Source: Glomus cerebriforme
Taxonomy: Eukaryota; Glomeromycota; Glomeromycetes; Glomerales; Glomeraceae
Direction: 5' to 3'
Assembly: GCA_003550305.1 (NCBI GenBank)
Contig: QKYT01000252.1
Location: 125,369 to 142,992, forward strand
DNA length: 17,624 nt
Part shown: positions 1 through 8,422 of the stretch, one piece after another
Numbering within the stretch: the first letter of the stretch is position 1
Layout of the letters: each line of letters opens with the position of its first letter
The notes under the pieces: model-generated
Told to the model about the DNA's origin: nothing
Database searches by the model: none
The model's input: only the letters and a program-made list of their open reading frames with translations
Program-made: the position numbers and the translations under genes

Positions 1-840
1 AATTATATAGTTTTTTGATATTTGATTGGTTTGAATATTATAATTTGAAGAGATTTTACAGTACTATCATTACAAATTACAAAGAGATACTGAAAATTGA
101 AAAAGAATTCATCCTATTATTATTATAACGAAACAGCCTAAATAGGCATTTTGTATATGATGTATAAAATAAAATATAATTATACTACAGTTCCTAATCA
201 ATTGCCGTGACTTTTTTTACTGATATTTTTCACGGTAAATTGACCAATCATATATTTTTCATTGTACAGTAAATTGACCAATTACATGATAAGATTAATT
301 TATATTAAAAATTATTATAATAAAAATATAATATTAAATATAAAAAAAAAGAATAACGTGATAAGAAATATGATGCAAAAAAATGTGAAAGAAAAAAATG
401 ATTATAAGAAAAGAAAAATGCTGGTAAAAAGTCTAATAGTTAAAAATGGTTATTGTATATAATGGAACTGTGATATAAAACAGTTATTCCATAGATTCTC
501 GTGGAATAACTATTACTTATTCATATAACTTTTATAATAATTATCATACCATTTTAAAATATAATAATCCAATGATTATGATATAATAATGAATTCTTTT
601 GAGNAGGTTATCAAATAATTTTATATTTAATTAGAAAAAGACTTTTTTACTATTATAAAGNCTAAATTATAAAAGCCTTAAATTTTTTCAATATATTTTG
701 GCTAAGAACTTCACAATATTTTAACAATATTGTCAAATAAACCTTTCTTTACACNAAAGAAATAAATTTAACAATTTTTTTTTTGCAAAGATAGGAGAGA
801 AGGTAAAAAAAATCACAAGAATGTCTTCTTAATATACTGA
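1..840. other. AT-rich DNA, no gene seen
   Basis: No convincing coding region is seen. A lysine/asparagine-rich open frame near 262-462 has only AT-driven composition and I do not call it a gene. A short element-like motif, AAATTGACCAAT, occurs twice (about 236-248 and 270-282). CAATTGCCGTGA at about 200-211 faces TCACGGTAAATTG at about 230-242 as an imperfect inverted repeat. The stretch contains ambiguous bases at 604, 661 and 755. Confidence 0.6.
482..511. repeat. Perfect 10-bp hairpin
   Basis: AGTTATTCCA at 482-491 is the exact reverse complement of TGGAATAACT at 502-511, with a 10-nt loop. ACAGTTATTCC also partly mirrors GGAACTGT just upstream. It could be a decayed transposon terminus or a chance hairpin. 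No function can be assigned. Confidence 0.5.
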
Positions 841-841
841 G

Positions 842-1250
842 CTGATATTAGATATCANATTAATATCATAATGATATCGACCTTTCTATTTTGAAAATTA
901 GTTATCATAACGTTATTATAACATTACTATAACATTATTAAAATGATATCAATTTAATATCACTTCAAACCATATATTCANGATATCTTTGTGATATACT
1001 GCATCAATATTGAGATGATATCATATTGACATCATCATTAATTTGTGTTTTTTTAAAAAAATTATTGTTATTGCAATGATATCAATACAATATCAATTCG
1101 ATAATTCTTTAAACAAACGTCTTCATGATATCTTTTCGATATTCTGTGTTAATATTGAAATGATATTATGTTGATATCATAATTATATCATTCTGCACAT
1201 TGATATCTTTACAATATGAATTTAACATTGTTATTATATCAATTTGGTAT
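842..1250. repeat. GATATC-rich repeat zone, partly tandem (~133 bp)
   Basis: The palindrome GATATC and close variants (GATATT, AATATC) recur throughout this stretch. AATGATATCAAT starts at about 942 and again at about 1075. Each is followed by a similar order of sub-motifs (a short CAAAC tract, then TTCA-GATATCTTT, GATAT, CAATATTGA or TTAATATTGA, ATGATATC or ATGATATT). This suggests a diverged tandem duplication with a period near 133 bp. Ambiguous bases at 858 and 981 lie inside. It is likely a degraded satellite-like repeat. Confidence 0.6.
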
Positions 1251-1264
1251 CATTTAAAAATTTA

Positions 1265-1600
1265 AGGTTTCTGTAAAGTTTTGGCATTAGATTTCGTGAA
1301 ATTGGTGAGTTTTGATGATTTTTTTTTTTTTTTTTTTTTTAGCATACTGTTAAGTAATCATTGTTTTTTTTTGTAATTCCCTTTTAGTTTTAATTTTGGC
1401 ATTATATTTTGTAAAATTGATGGGTTTGACAATTCTTTGTCTACTTTTTTTTTTTAATAAAATATTAATTAATGTTTCTTTTTGTAGTTAGTTTCCTTCT
1501 TGCTTCGATTTTGGTATTAGATTTCATGAAATTGATGAGTTTTAATAATTTTTTTTCCTTGCTTTTTAAAATATTTTCTAATGTTCTATACTTCCATTTT
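1265..1600. repeat. Tandem repeat, period 115 bp, three copies
   Basis: The core TTTTGGCATTAGATTTCGTG, followed by an AAATTGGTGAG-like motif, starts at 1279, at 1394 (as TTTTGGCATTATATTTTGTA) and at 1509 (as TTTTGGTATTAGATTTCATG). The spacing is 115 bp in both intervals. Each core is followed by a long T-rich tract; the first contains an uninterrupted run of about 22 T from 1319. A hydrophobic open frame over part of the array (1472-1681) is most simply a product of the T-rich repeat and is not called as a gene. Confidence 0.75.
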
Positions 1601-1680
1601 TTGCTTTTTTTTAATTCAGATATTGTAAAATTATGCAATTTAAATTCTGATACTATCAGTATATTTTTATTTATCAACTA

Positions 1681-2696
1681 AGCAATTTTCTAAAAAATTA
1701 TAGAAATTGGATTATTAGGTTTTCCAATTTACCAAAAAAGAATATAAGAAACAATTTCTAGCAAAATAAAATAATAAAAAACTAATTAAATTTTTTGAAA
1801 ACATAAAGATAAATAAAAATAAAATTTAAAATCACAAATTGCATAATAAGGTAGGAAAAAATATAATACTTATAAATTACTGATTAGTATCATGTACAGT
1901 ATTTCCATTATCTTTTTATTTGGATCAATACAACTAGAATAATCTAACACCTCTTTAATAACAGTATTATTTACTTCATTCAGCTTTTTAATAGAAAGTA
2001 ATTATATCACAAAATAAAAATAATGGTATATTTTTATTATTAGAATAATAGTTTTCAACTTTAAATATTTAAATTTTGAATAAATATTAAAATAAAAAAC
2101 AAATTGTAAAAATAAACAAATAATAAGAAAGAGATATATATGTATATATCAACAACAATCTGAATATGCCCTTTATTAAACCTTTAAAAATAAAAGATAA
2201 ATTATTAAAAGAAATATTTCAATTAACTTATATAGATATGAAGTTATATTCATGAAAAAATAGTGGCTTATAGTTATATATTGAATTACATCACTTAGTG
2301 ACCAACTTTTTGTATTATTACAAATTTAATAATAATCTTTAAAAAATGCATCTCACAAATCACTAATTAATTTATATATATAATCAGTAAATCACAAATT
2401 AATAAAAATTTTTCATTAAGAAAAAAGGTCAAAGTTTGAATTACTAACTTACAGTTAGTAATAATTAGTCTATGAAAACATATAAATATGAAACACATAA
2501 CCAAGATAACTTATCAAACTATCTTTCACCATCCTGGATACAAACTCTTTTACCAACTCAAAAACAAATAAAAATTGAGAAAATTTCTCTATCAACTAGA
2601 TTAATGTATCCAAAAAGGTCTTTATTTGTATTTTACTGAAAGTTAATTTATTTTTGAACCTTGTTTTTAACTTTCAATTTTTGCATTTGTAGAAAT
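1681..2696. other. AT-rich DNA, no gene seen
   Basis: About 1 kb of very AT-rich sequence with A-runs, T-runs and short TATA tracts. I see no conserved protein frame, RNA gene, or terminal repeat. It lies just upstream of the Crinkler-like relic and may include its former 5' flank, but no promoter element can be defended. Confidence 0.6.
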
Positions 2697-3066
2697 ATGG
2701 TACAGATGATTTTAAATTGGTTTATTTTAGATAAAACTTGTGAGTTTTCAGTTATTCTTAAAGAAAATATTACCATTAAGAAAGATACTATTTCTTTTGA
2801 AAATTTCAATGTTGGACTTCTTGTGAAATACATTTGAAAAAAGAAAAAGAATATTATTATTAGCTCTAACATAAATCTTTGGAAGGTTGAAATTTAAAAA
2901 AATAATAAAAATATTGAAAAACTTAAAAATACTAAAATAAATATTGAAAAAGAATTTGGAGATAAAAAGTTGTCTACAACTAAATTGGCTAGAAAATTTT
3001 TTTTAAGTAGATCGTCAGATAAGCATATTCACATAATTGTCCAATCATTTCAGTCTGTCACCACTG

Positions 3067-3168
3067 GTAAGTATTTTCTAATAGTAGTTTACCTTTTGAA
3101 TAAGAAATTCACAGTAAAAAAAATTATCAATTTTGATCTAATTTTTTTCTAATTTTTTATTCAATCAG
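3067..3168 (+). other. Probable spliceosomal intron in the CRN-like pseudogene
   Basis: A strong donor (CTG|GTAAGTATTT) at 3067 and an acceptor with a T-rich tract (TTATTCAATCAG) ending at 3168 delimit 102 nt. It lies directly after the HIHIIVQ segment, within a region whose frame continues on the other side. Introns near this position are plausible for the family, but I cannot confirm splicing. Confidence 0.5.
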
Positions 3169-3411
3169 GAAAGAGAAAACCAGAAGATTTAGGTTATATA
3201 AAGAAAATAGAATTTGAAAAAAAAGAAAAATTAACTATATAATATATACTGGATATTAATTTGTAATTTTATTTCTTAAAATTAATTTTATTGCTTTTAT
3301 ATTAAAAATCCTAGTGAGTCAGAAGAAGGTCACAATAGTCTTATGGTAATATTACCTGAAAGACTTAAAAAAATCTCTAATTTCGTAGAAAATAACAAAA
3401 TTAGCCTTTTG

Positions 3412-3639
3412 AGAAGTCCTCCATCATCAGAAAAGAGTATACTTAGTTAGGTACTTCAGGATTATTTTGATAGTAATGATCATGATAGTATATATATAAG
3501 TCTTGCAGATATATATGATAAAGAAGTAATCTACAATGAAAAACTTTTTAATGATTTCTAATATGAATAAATTGAAATAACTTGGATAGAAATTAGTAAA
3601 TCCAAAAAGACTACCTATATAATTGTTGATGAGATACAG
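3412..3639 (+). other. P-loop NTPase motifs (Walker A/B) in CRN relic
   Basis: Walker A-like residues RSPPSSEKSI lie at 3412-3441; the position normally occupied by the invariant glycine before KS/KT is Glu. Walker B-like residues TYIIVDE lie at 3613-3633, with the DE pair at 3628-3633. Between them the frame carries stops at 3448, 3559 and 3568. Loss of the Walker A glycine would be expected to impair nucleotide binding even if the frame were open. Confidence 0.65.
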
Positions 3640-4790
3640 GTTATATATGGTGATAATGCTCTATTCTTTTGAATATGTTGAAGTGACTTTTGTCAAGTGA
3701 AGGATATAATTTAGGTTAAAATTTGCAATTTCTTTTCCTTGACATATATCATCCAACACTTGATCCTAAAATAATGCCTATAGAATTTTATCATACTCTC
3801 AGGTTAAATGATTTACTTCTAAAATAAGAAAAGATCAATCAACTTACAAAAAATTTTGTTCAGTTGCATATGATTTAGAATAGCCATCTTTTCAAAGTTC
3901 CCAATTCTATTTAAAAGACAATACTTAATCTCACAGAAGGATATCCTGAATTATGTTGATTAATTCTATTATTACTTCGCAGTCATTTTCATGATTATAA
4001 TGATATAACTGTAGTGAATATATTGCAATACCTTACTTTATTAGAATTATGAAATAGTATAACTAATTATTCTTATACTTTTTACTGGATCTGTGACTGA
4101 AAACTAAATGATAAAGAAGCTGAATTTATTCCTTTTAATATTGATTATGATTCAAATTCCATTTGCAAGAGTTTCAATAAGTTAGATATTTTTGTCATAG
4201 TTGATAAAAAAATACAATTTACAGCACCTATTATGCAAATTATTCTGAGTCACTGTCTATTTACTTACTCTGTAAGTTTAAGAACTCCTATATTTTTTGA
4301 TATCCTTTGAAAATTTTTTGTATCAAACTATTAAATATATAAGCTCATCTAAGTTATCAAAATTACTTGGAAGAAGTCCTAAATCTTTCAATTCATGTTT
4401 ATATGAAAGAGGTTGGCAGATGGAATGGTATCATAGTGCCACTATTATAGTTCCAATAGATGCATCAATAAGTGCTGATGTCGGTCCTGTATTTGAAGAA
4501 TCAGCTGATTTTCTGGATTTTTATGTTAATAATGAATTATGCTGGAATGTTAAACTGATCCGTAAGTGATTATTTGTTAGACCATGTATAATGATTTGAA
4601 AAGATGATGATTATGAAAATATTTCATTAAAAGATTGAATTATTATGAATTTTAGGTATTATACAAAACAAGCAAGAGAATTTAAACAAAACTTCTAGTA
4701 CGTACTCTATAAAGATAACTATAAAAGTGTCATTATCAAATGCAGTGGTTAGAAAGATAAAGTCCTTACCTTATAACTAAATTATTTTTT

Positions 4791-5390
4791 TAGTATTTCA
4801 CATTAATTATATCATAAAACAATAAAAAATTTATTTACACACTAAAGTTAAAAAATAAAAACCTGAATTATAGGTAATTTTATTATTATTTTTTTTTGTA
4901 AAATAAATGAAATATATGATGTGCTTTCAAAAAAGAGAATCTCTACACCATATTAATTCATCACTTCACTACTTTTATTATAGATACAACCATAAAGAAT
5001 CTTTATGATCAAAAAATCATTTAAGCATAAAAAATTTTTATATAATATACAAAAATAAATATGAGTTAAGAACTTTATTCATAATACACGCTTTTATTCC
5101 AAAAGCCTATCTATTCTTCTATAAGATTATTTAATGACTTTATCCCTTTCATTTTCTTAATTCATCTCTTTCTTTCTGAGAAAAAGCTGAAACTTGCTTC
5201 TATGCTTCCTTCAACAACTAAATAATACAGCCTTCATCTTCTCTTATCTTTTATATATAATAAATAAGAATTTTGAATAATATTTCCTTTCATTTTCTAG
5301 TGTATATTCCATAAAATACAGTCTGTTATAATCTCCATACTTTATCTATATCAGTTTGATCATAACATTTTGTCACAGTTTTTTCATAAC
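4791..5390 (-). pseudogene. Possible reverse-strand coding relic, unidentified
   Basis: Read on the minus strand, about 5080-5400 gives protein-like pieces with interrupting stops, for example YNRLYFMEYTLENERKYYSK, and in a shifted frame SAFSQKERDELRK. Such charged, helix-like text differs from the surrounding AT noise, but I do not recognise a family and several stops and shifts are needed. The part nearest 4791 looks like plain AT-rich DNA. It lies between the CRN relic and the left end of the integrase element. It could be chance; confidence is low. Confidence 0.25.
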
Positions 5391-5525
5391 CTAAAAATTA
5401 TGCATATATGTTGTGCGTCATCTATCCATTCGCGTCAGTGATAACTGACATACCTCAAATTTTGATCAATAGGTTATACATGTAGTCTGACAATTTACAA
5501 ATGAGGTGCGTTAGTTATCAACTGA
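5391..5525. repeat. Left terminal inverted repeat of integrase element
   Basis: About 135 bp match the reverse complement of about 7754-7889. Shared blocks in order are CATATRTGTTRTGYG, TCATCTATCCATTC, GATAACTGAC, GTAGTCTGACAATTTACAAA and GTTAGTTATCAACTGA. Similarity fades outside about 5390 and inside about 5525. The block between GATAACTGAC and GTAGTCTGAC is more diverged. Confidence 0.85.
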
Positions 5526-5986
5526 TGTAATAATAAAATTCTATAAAAGATAACATAATAATCTTTTTGTACTTACCGTGTTTATTTCTTTTAACACAAA
5601 AAAAAATGGAATACACTTTTATTAGTATTACTACTTTTGAAAACTTGGTAAATACTTATCTTAATAAACTACCAGAATGTAAATGGTATAAAACTTTAGT
5701 AAATTTAGAACTTTTACATATGATAAAAGCAGTATTATTAGATTCTAAAAATGTTAATATCTGTAATAAAAATACTTGTGAATGGACCAAAAAATAGTTT
5801 TATCTTAAAGAAATTATTTCTGAAGACCATAAAGTAATAGTTATAGCAACTAGAAAGCCAGTTCTTATAGTTAAAAATATATACGAAGTTTTCAACCAAT
5901 CCCAATTTTCTTTCATGGATAGACCTTCTTTTCATCCTTTAGCTGCAAAGCCAATTATTGCAAAAAATTTCTTATCATGAATTCAG

Positions 5987-6058
5987 GTAAATTAATTTAA
6001 ACAAATTAAACTATTTTTGCTAAAAGAACTTTTAATTAATGTTATTTTAATTTTGCAG
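5987..6058 (+). other. Probable 72-nt intron in integrase relic
   Basis: GTAAATT follows ATTCAG at 5987, and TTTAATTTTGCAG ends at 6058. Removing it joins the FLS-I-Q and MNLID segments in phase 0, as expected for the family's continuous protein. The interval is T/A-rich with no coding character. Confidence 0.7.
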
Positions 6059-6651
6059 ATGAATTTGATCGATTTGTCTTATAGTCCTGATGGAGAATTT
6101 AAATATATTTGTCATGTTCATGATCATTTTTCACGTTTTTCCTGGGCTAGAGTACTTATATCTAAGCGAGCTGTTAAAGTAGCTGCATTTTTGTTTGAAC
6201 TTTTCCATTCTCTTGATTTTTCTCCTACTATTATACAATCGGATAATAGAAAAGAGTTTTAAGCTTCTGTGATTAAAGAGTTAGTTGATTTGTGGCCAAC
6301 GATAAAGATTATTAATGGAAGACCATGTCATCCTCAAAGTCAAGGTCTTGTGAAAAGGGCCAATGGAATATTACAGCAAAAATTGGAAAAATGAAAAGAA
6401 AACACAGATAAAAATGATTGGTCATTTGGACTTCACCTAGTTGTTATATCCATAAACTTACTGCTGATCCCATAAAAAAACTTCTTATAAGCTTGTATAT
6501 GATGATAAACCTCATAGAAACTGTATTTTAATTGAAAAATTATTTAGTAAAGATATTTATAATGAGAAAAATATTTCTAAAACAATTAAAATTGATGACC
6601 TTGAAGATTTAATTGAAAATCTAAATAATGATATGATAATTGATGAATAAG

Positions 6652-6798
6652 GTTATTTTAAAATTTAAATTTTTTATTTTCAAATATTATCACATTTTAT
6701 TACATTTCTAAACCTTATATTTTACAATTTTATTTAAATTCCTTTCAATTCTAATGAATTTTTATTTTTATATACTTTTTTATTTACTGGTTCTTTAG
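6652..6798 (+). other. Probable intron between integrase core and linker
   Basis: The core ends in an Asp-rich stretch (NNDMIIDE, then TAA). The acid-rich linker text (NEHECNDEHENND) begins just after CTTTAG at 6798. The 147-nt interval between is non-coding and T-rich, with a weak donor GTTATT at 6652. The acceptor is convincing; the donor less so. Confidence 0.45.
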
Positions 6799-7434
6799 AT
6801 AATGAACATGAATGCAATGATGAACATGAAAACAATGACAAGAATGACAAGCATGAAGGATATCATGGTCATGAACATGATAAAAATGATAACTACAAAG
6901 ATCATCATAACTACAAACATAATAATGACAGTAATAACAATGAACAAAAAGATGAAGAGGATAATATTAGTATTGAAAGTAGTGAAACAATAAACTCAAC
7001 ACAAACTTCAAATACTCACCATCCAGTTTTTGCTAATATTACCAATACAGCTTTATTAATAACTACAGGTCATGAGACTTTAAGAGAACTTGCTCATCAA
7101 GATCTTTAAATTTATACTAACCAAATGGTAAATCAAATGAATTTGGGAAGAAAATGACCAAATAAATATGAAGTTAGAGATTTAGTAAGAATTATGATTT
7201 CAAAAATAGATCATTCTAGTATTGATCGCCTTACACTCCCATGCAAGGTTATAGAAATAACAGAAAATAATTAATACCTTTTGGAATCCAAGCATGGAAT
7301 TATCAATATATATTACTCTCCTGGAGAAATTGAACCGCTTGGCATAAATCACTTCTCTGAACTTAATAACATACCTTCCAATAAGATTTTTATTAGAGAA
7401 GCTTCTCATCTTCAAAGTATTGAATTAGTTACAG

Positions 7435-7556
7435 GTATTATTTGTAACTGTAAAAATAATTGTAATACCAATAGATGTCACTGTAAAAAAACAGGAAAAA
7501 ATTGTGGAAATAGATGCCATAGTGGTCATTCATGTCATAACAAAAGTAAAAATTAA
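7435..7556 (+). other. CXC-type cysteine-rich C-terminus of integrase relic
   Basis: The frame reads CNCKNNCNTNRCHCKKTG, then NCGNRCHSGHSC, giving the spacing CxCxxxCxxxxCxCxxxxxxCxxxCxxxxxC. This resembles the zinc-binding CXC (Tesmin/TSO1-like) fold used by DNA-binding proteins and seen at the end of KRBA2-type integrases. All the cysteines appear intact, in contrast to the catalytic core. It probably bound DNA or chromatin to guide the integrase. Confidence 0.7.
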
Positions 7557-7559
7557 TAA

Positions 7560-7731
7560 TAGAATGTTATTTGTAAGAAAAAAATTTTTTTTAAAGAAAA
7601 ATTTTTTTTCTTTTAGAAAAACAAATAAATAAAATTTAAATTTGCATTAAATGAAAATTATTTATTGTTAGAAAACTTTAAATTATTAAAATTTGCATTA
7701 CATATTGTTTAAATTGATTTTTTTAATTTAT
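7560..7731. other. 3' AT-rich segment of integrase element
   Basis: Non-coding DNA between the integrase stop and the right terminal repeat. AAATTTGCATTA occurs twice, near 7637 and 7689. A and T runs dominate at 7578-7620. No gene seen. Confidence 0.5.
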
Positions 7732-7753
7732 GTCAGATGATAACTGATGCATG

Positions 7754-7889
7754 TCAGTTGATAACTAACGTGCCTCATTTGTAAATTGTCAGACTACGTG
7801 TGTAATCTGTTGATTGAAATCTAAAGTGCGTCAGTTATCATCTGACATGAATGGATAGATGACACATAACACATATGAATAATTGTTTA
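7754..7889. repeat. Right terminal inverted repeat of integrase element
   Basis: This is the partner of the left repeat, in inverted orientation. It includes ATGAATGGATAGATGAC at about 7847-7863 and TTTGTAAATTGTCAGAC at about 7779-7795. Just inside it, at 7732-7748, an additional GTCAGATGATAACTGAT motif has no counterpart at the left end. Confidence 0.85.
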
Positions 7890-8217
7890 CGCTGATCAAT
7901 TTTTGAGATTTGCCAAGAAAAATTTTTTATTAATATATGTAAAAATAAATATAAAGCTCAGAACATAGCCTATACATGATATCTATGCTAATAACTGTGG
8001 ATACTTATTCCTTAATATATTTTTTCATCCTTGTTCTCTTACTATCTAGAGTATTATCAATCTCTACTTTATCTTCAGATTATATCTGATAATAATAATA
8101 ATAATAAAAGTACATGAACTACTAGATAAAAAATGGTTGCGTATTTTTTTTATAAATATTCTATATGTAAATAATAATTTAATAATAATATAGTATATAA
8201 TAATAATATAATAATAA
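7890..8217. other. AT-rich spacer with (AAT)n microsatellites
   Basis: No gene seen. An (AAT)n tract lies at about 8089-8107 and another AAT-rich tract at about 8171-8217, into which the next element is inserted. About 7931-7965 resembles about 5045-5078 in the same orientation (AAAAATAAATATRARYTMAGAAC), so a short repeat flanks the integrase element on both sides. Confidence 0.6.
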
Positions 8218-8308
8218 GGGTTTAAAATTTGAATGCACCTGCGTTCGAACACATCTCCTATTACATGATTCGTTATTTTTAAATTTGATTAGCTAATCAA
8301 TATGATTA
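8218..8308. repeat. Left terminal inverted repeat (8.2-kb element)
   Basis: It matches the reverse complement of 9197-9287. The first 17 bases are identical; a shared block CCTGCGTTCGAA lies about 20 bp inside the end. The inner half is more diverged. Confidence 0.85.
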
Positions 8309-8422
8309 TTTATTTATTTATCTATTAAACATGTATAACTTAAAATATTTTTATGATTTGCTTTTTTTGATACAGTTAATAAACTGAGGTAAGTCTTTAT
8401 CAGTTATTGTTTTTATTGTTAT

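Larger units (their letters stand above)
2697..4790 (+). pseudogene. Crinkler (CRN)-like effector, degraded
   Basis: The sequence shows CRN-like fragments in order. A ubiquitin-like header runs from an ATG at 2697 (LNWFIL near the start, LWKVEI at about 2877-2894) with stops at 2835 and 2895. A linker with HIHIIVQ follows (about 3019-3039). The P-loop NTPase region is at 3307-3825. A central helical region spans about 3840-4296, and a nuclease-like end with IDASISADVGP and FLDFYVN spans 4297-4566. A tail with KDDDYEN follows to about 4780. In known CRN proteins this layout is header, NTPase and restriction-endonuclease-like domain; they act as host-nucleus effectors or in inter-genome conflict. 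Here the Walker A glycine before KS is Glu (3430-3432), in-frame stops lie at 3448, 3559 and 3568, and a frameshift lies near 3670. Further stops are at 4636 and 4696. The usual acidic residue before the nuclease xLxR stretch is Lys (4552-4554). The gene is certainly not functional. Family call is from memory; the exact subfamily is uncertain. Confidence 0.75.
5606..7556 (+). pseudogene. DDE integrase (KRBA2-like), degraded
   Basis: The first ATG at 5606 opens a 63-codon N-terminal frame to a TAG at 5795, followed by pieces containing KEIISEDHKV and HPLAAKPIIAKNFL. The zinc-finger region normally between them is largely missing, which I infer as an internal deletion. An intron (5987-6058) precedes the catalytic core at 6059-6262 (MNLIDLSYSPDGEFK, IIQSDN), which ends in a TAA at 6260. 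The core resumes through about 6650 (RPCHPQSQGL), with a TGA at 6392 and a frameshift near 6470. A second probable intron (6652-6798) leads to a His/Asp/Asn-rich linker, then an almost open C-terminal frame (stops at 7107, 7155 and 7272) ending in a Cys-rich motif and TAA at 7554. Of the DDE triad, the first Asp is Asn (6062-6064), the second is kept (6242-6244) and the Glu is Lys (6353-6355). Product would catalyse strand transfer; this copy would be inactive. Confidence 0.8.
5391..7889 (+). mobile_element. KRBA2-type integrase DNA transposon, decayed
   Basis: A 2.5-kb unit is bounded by long inverted repeats (5391-5525 and about 7754-7889) that share, among other blocks, GTCATCTATCCATTC and GTCTGACAATTTACAAATG in opposite orientation. 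Inside is a single plus-strand relic of a DDE integrase gene with a His/Asp-rich linker and a cysteine-rich C-terminus. Cut-and-paste elements coding retrovirus-like integrases flanked by inverted repeats are known (Ginger and related groups, the source of the vertebrate KRBA2 gene). I could not fix the target-site duplication because the terminal bases have diverged, so the ends are accurate only to about 10 bp. The copy cannot move by itself. Confidence 0.75.

Noticed and set aside
262..462. 66-residue Lys/Asn/Ile-rich frame
   Set aside because: Its composition is entirely that of AT-rich DNA, with no domain, splice context or conserved start.
1465..1681. Opposite-strand pair of roughly 70-residue open frames
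   Set aside because: They run through a T-rich tandem repeat; hydrophobic or lysine-rich composition on the two strands is what such DNA gives by chance.
6802..6993. Methionine-rich open frame
   Set aside because: It is an out-of-frame reading of the integrase His/Asp/Asn-rich linker, whose true frame gives acidic and His-rich text joined to the conserved C-terminus.
7200..7415. Minus-strand 71-residue open frame
   Set aside because: It is antisense to the conserved integrase C-terminal frame and carries no recognisable features.
8236..8255. GTTCGAAC resembling a tRNA B box in the terminal repeat
   Set aside because: No matching A box, anticodon arm or acceptor stem is found at proper spacing, so a tRNA or tRNA-derived SINE is not supported.
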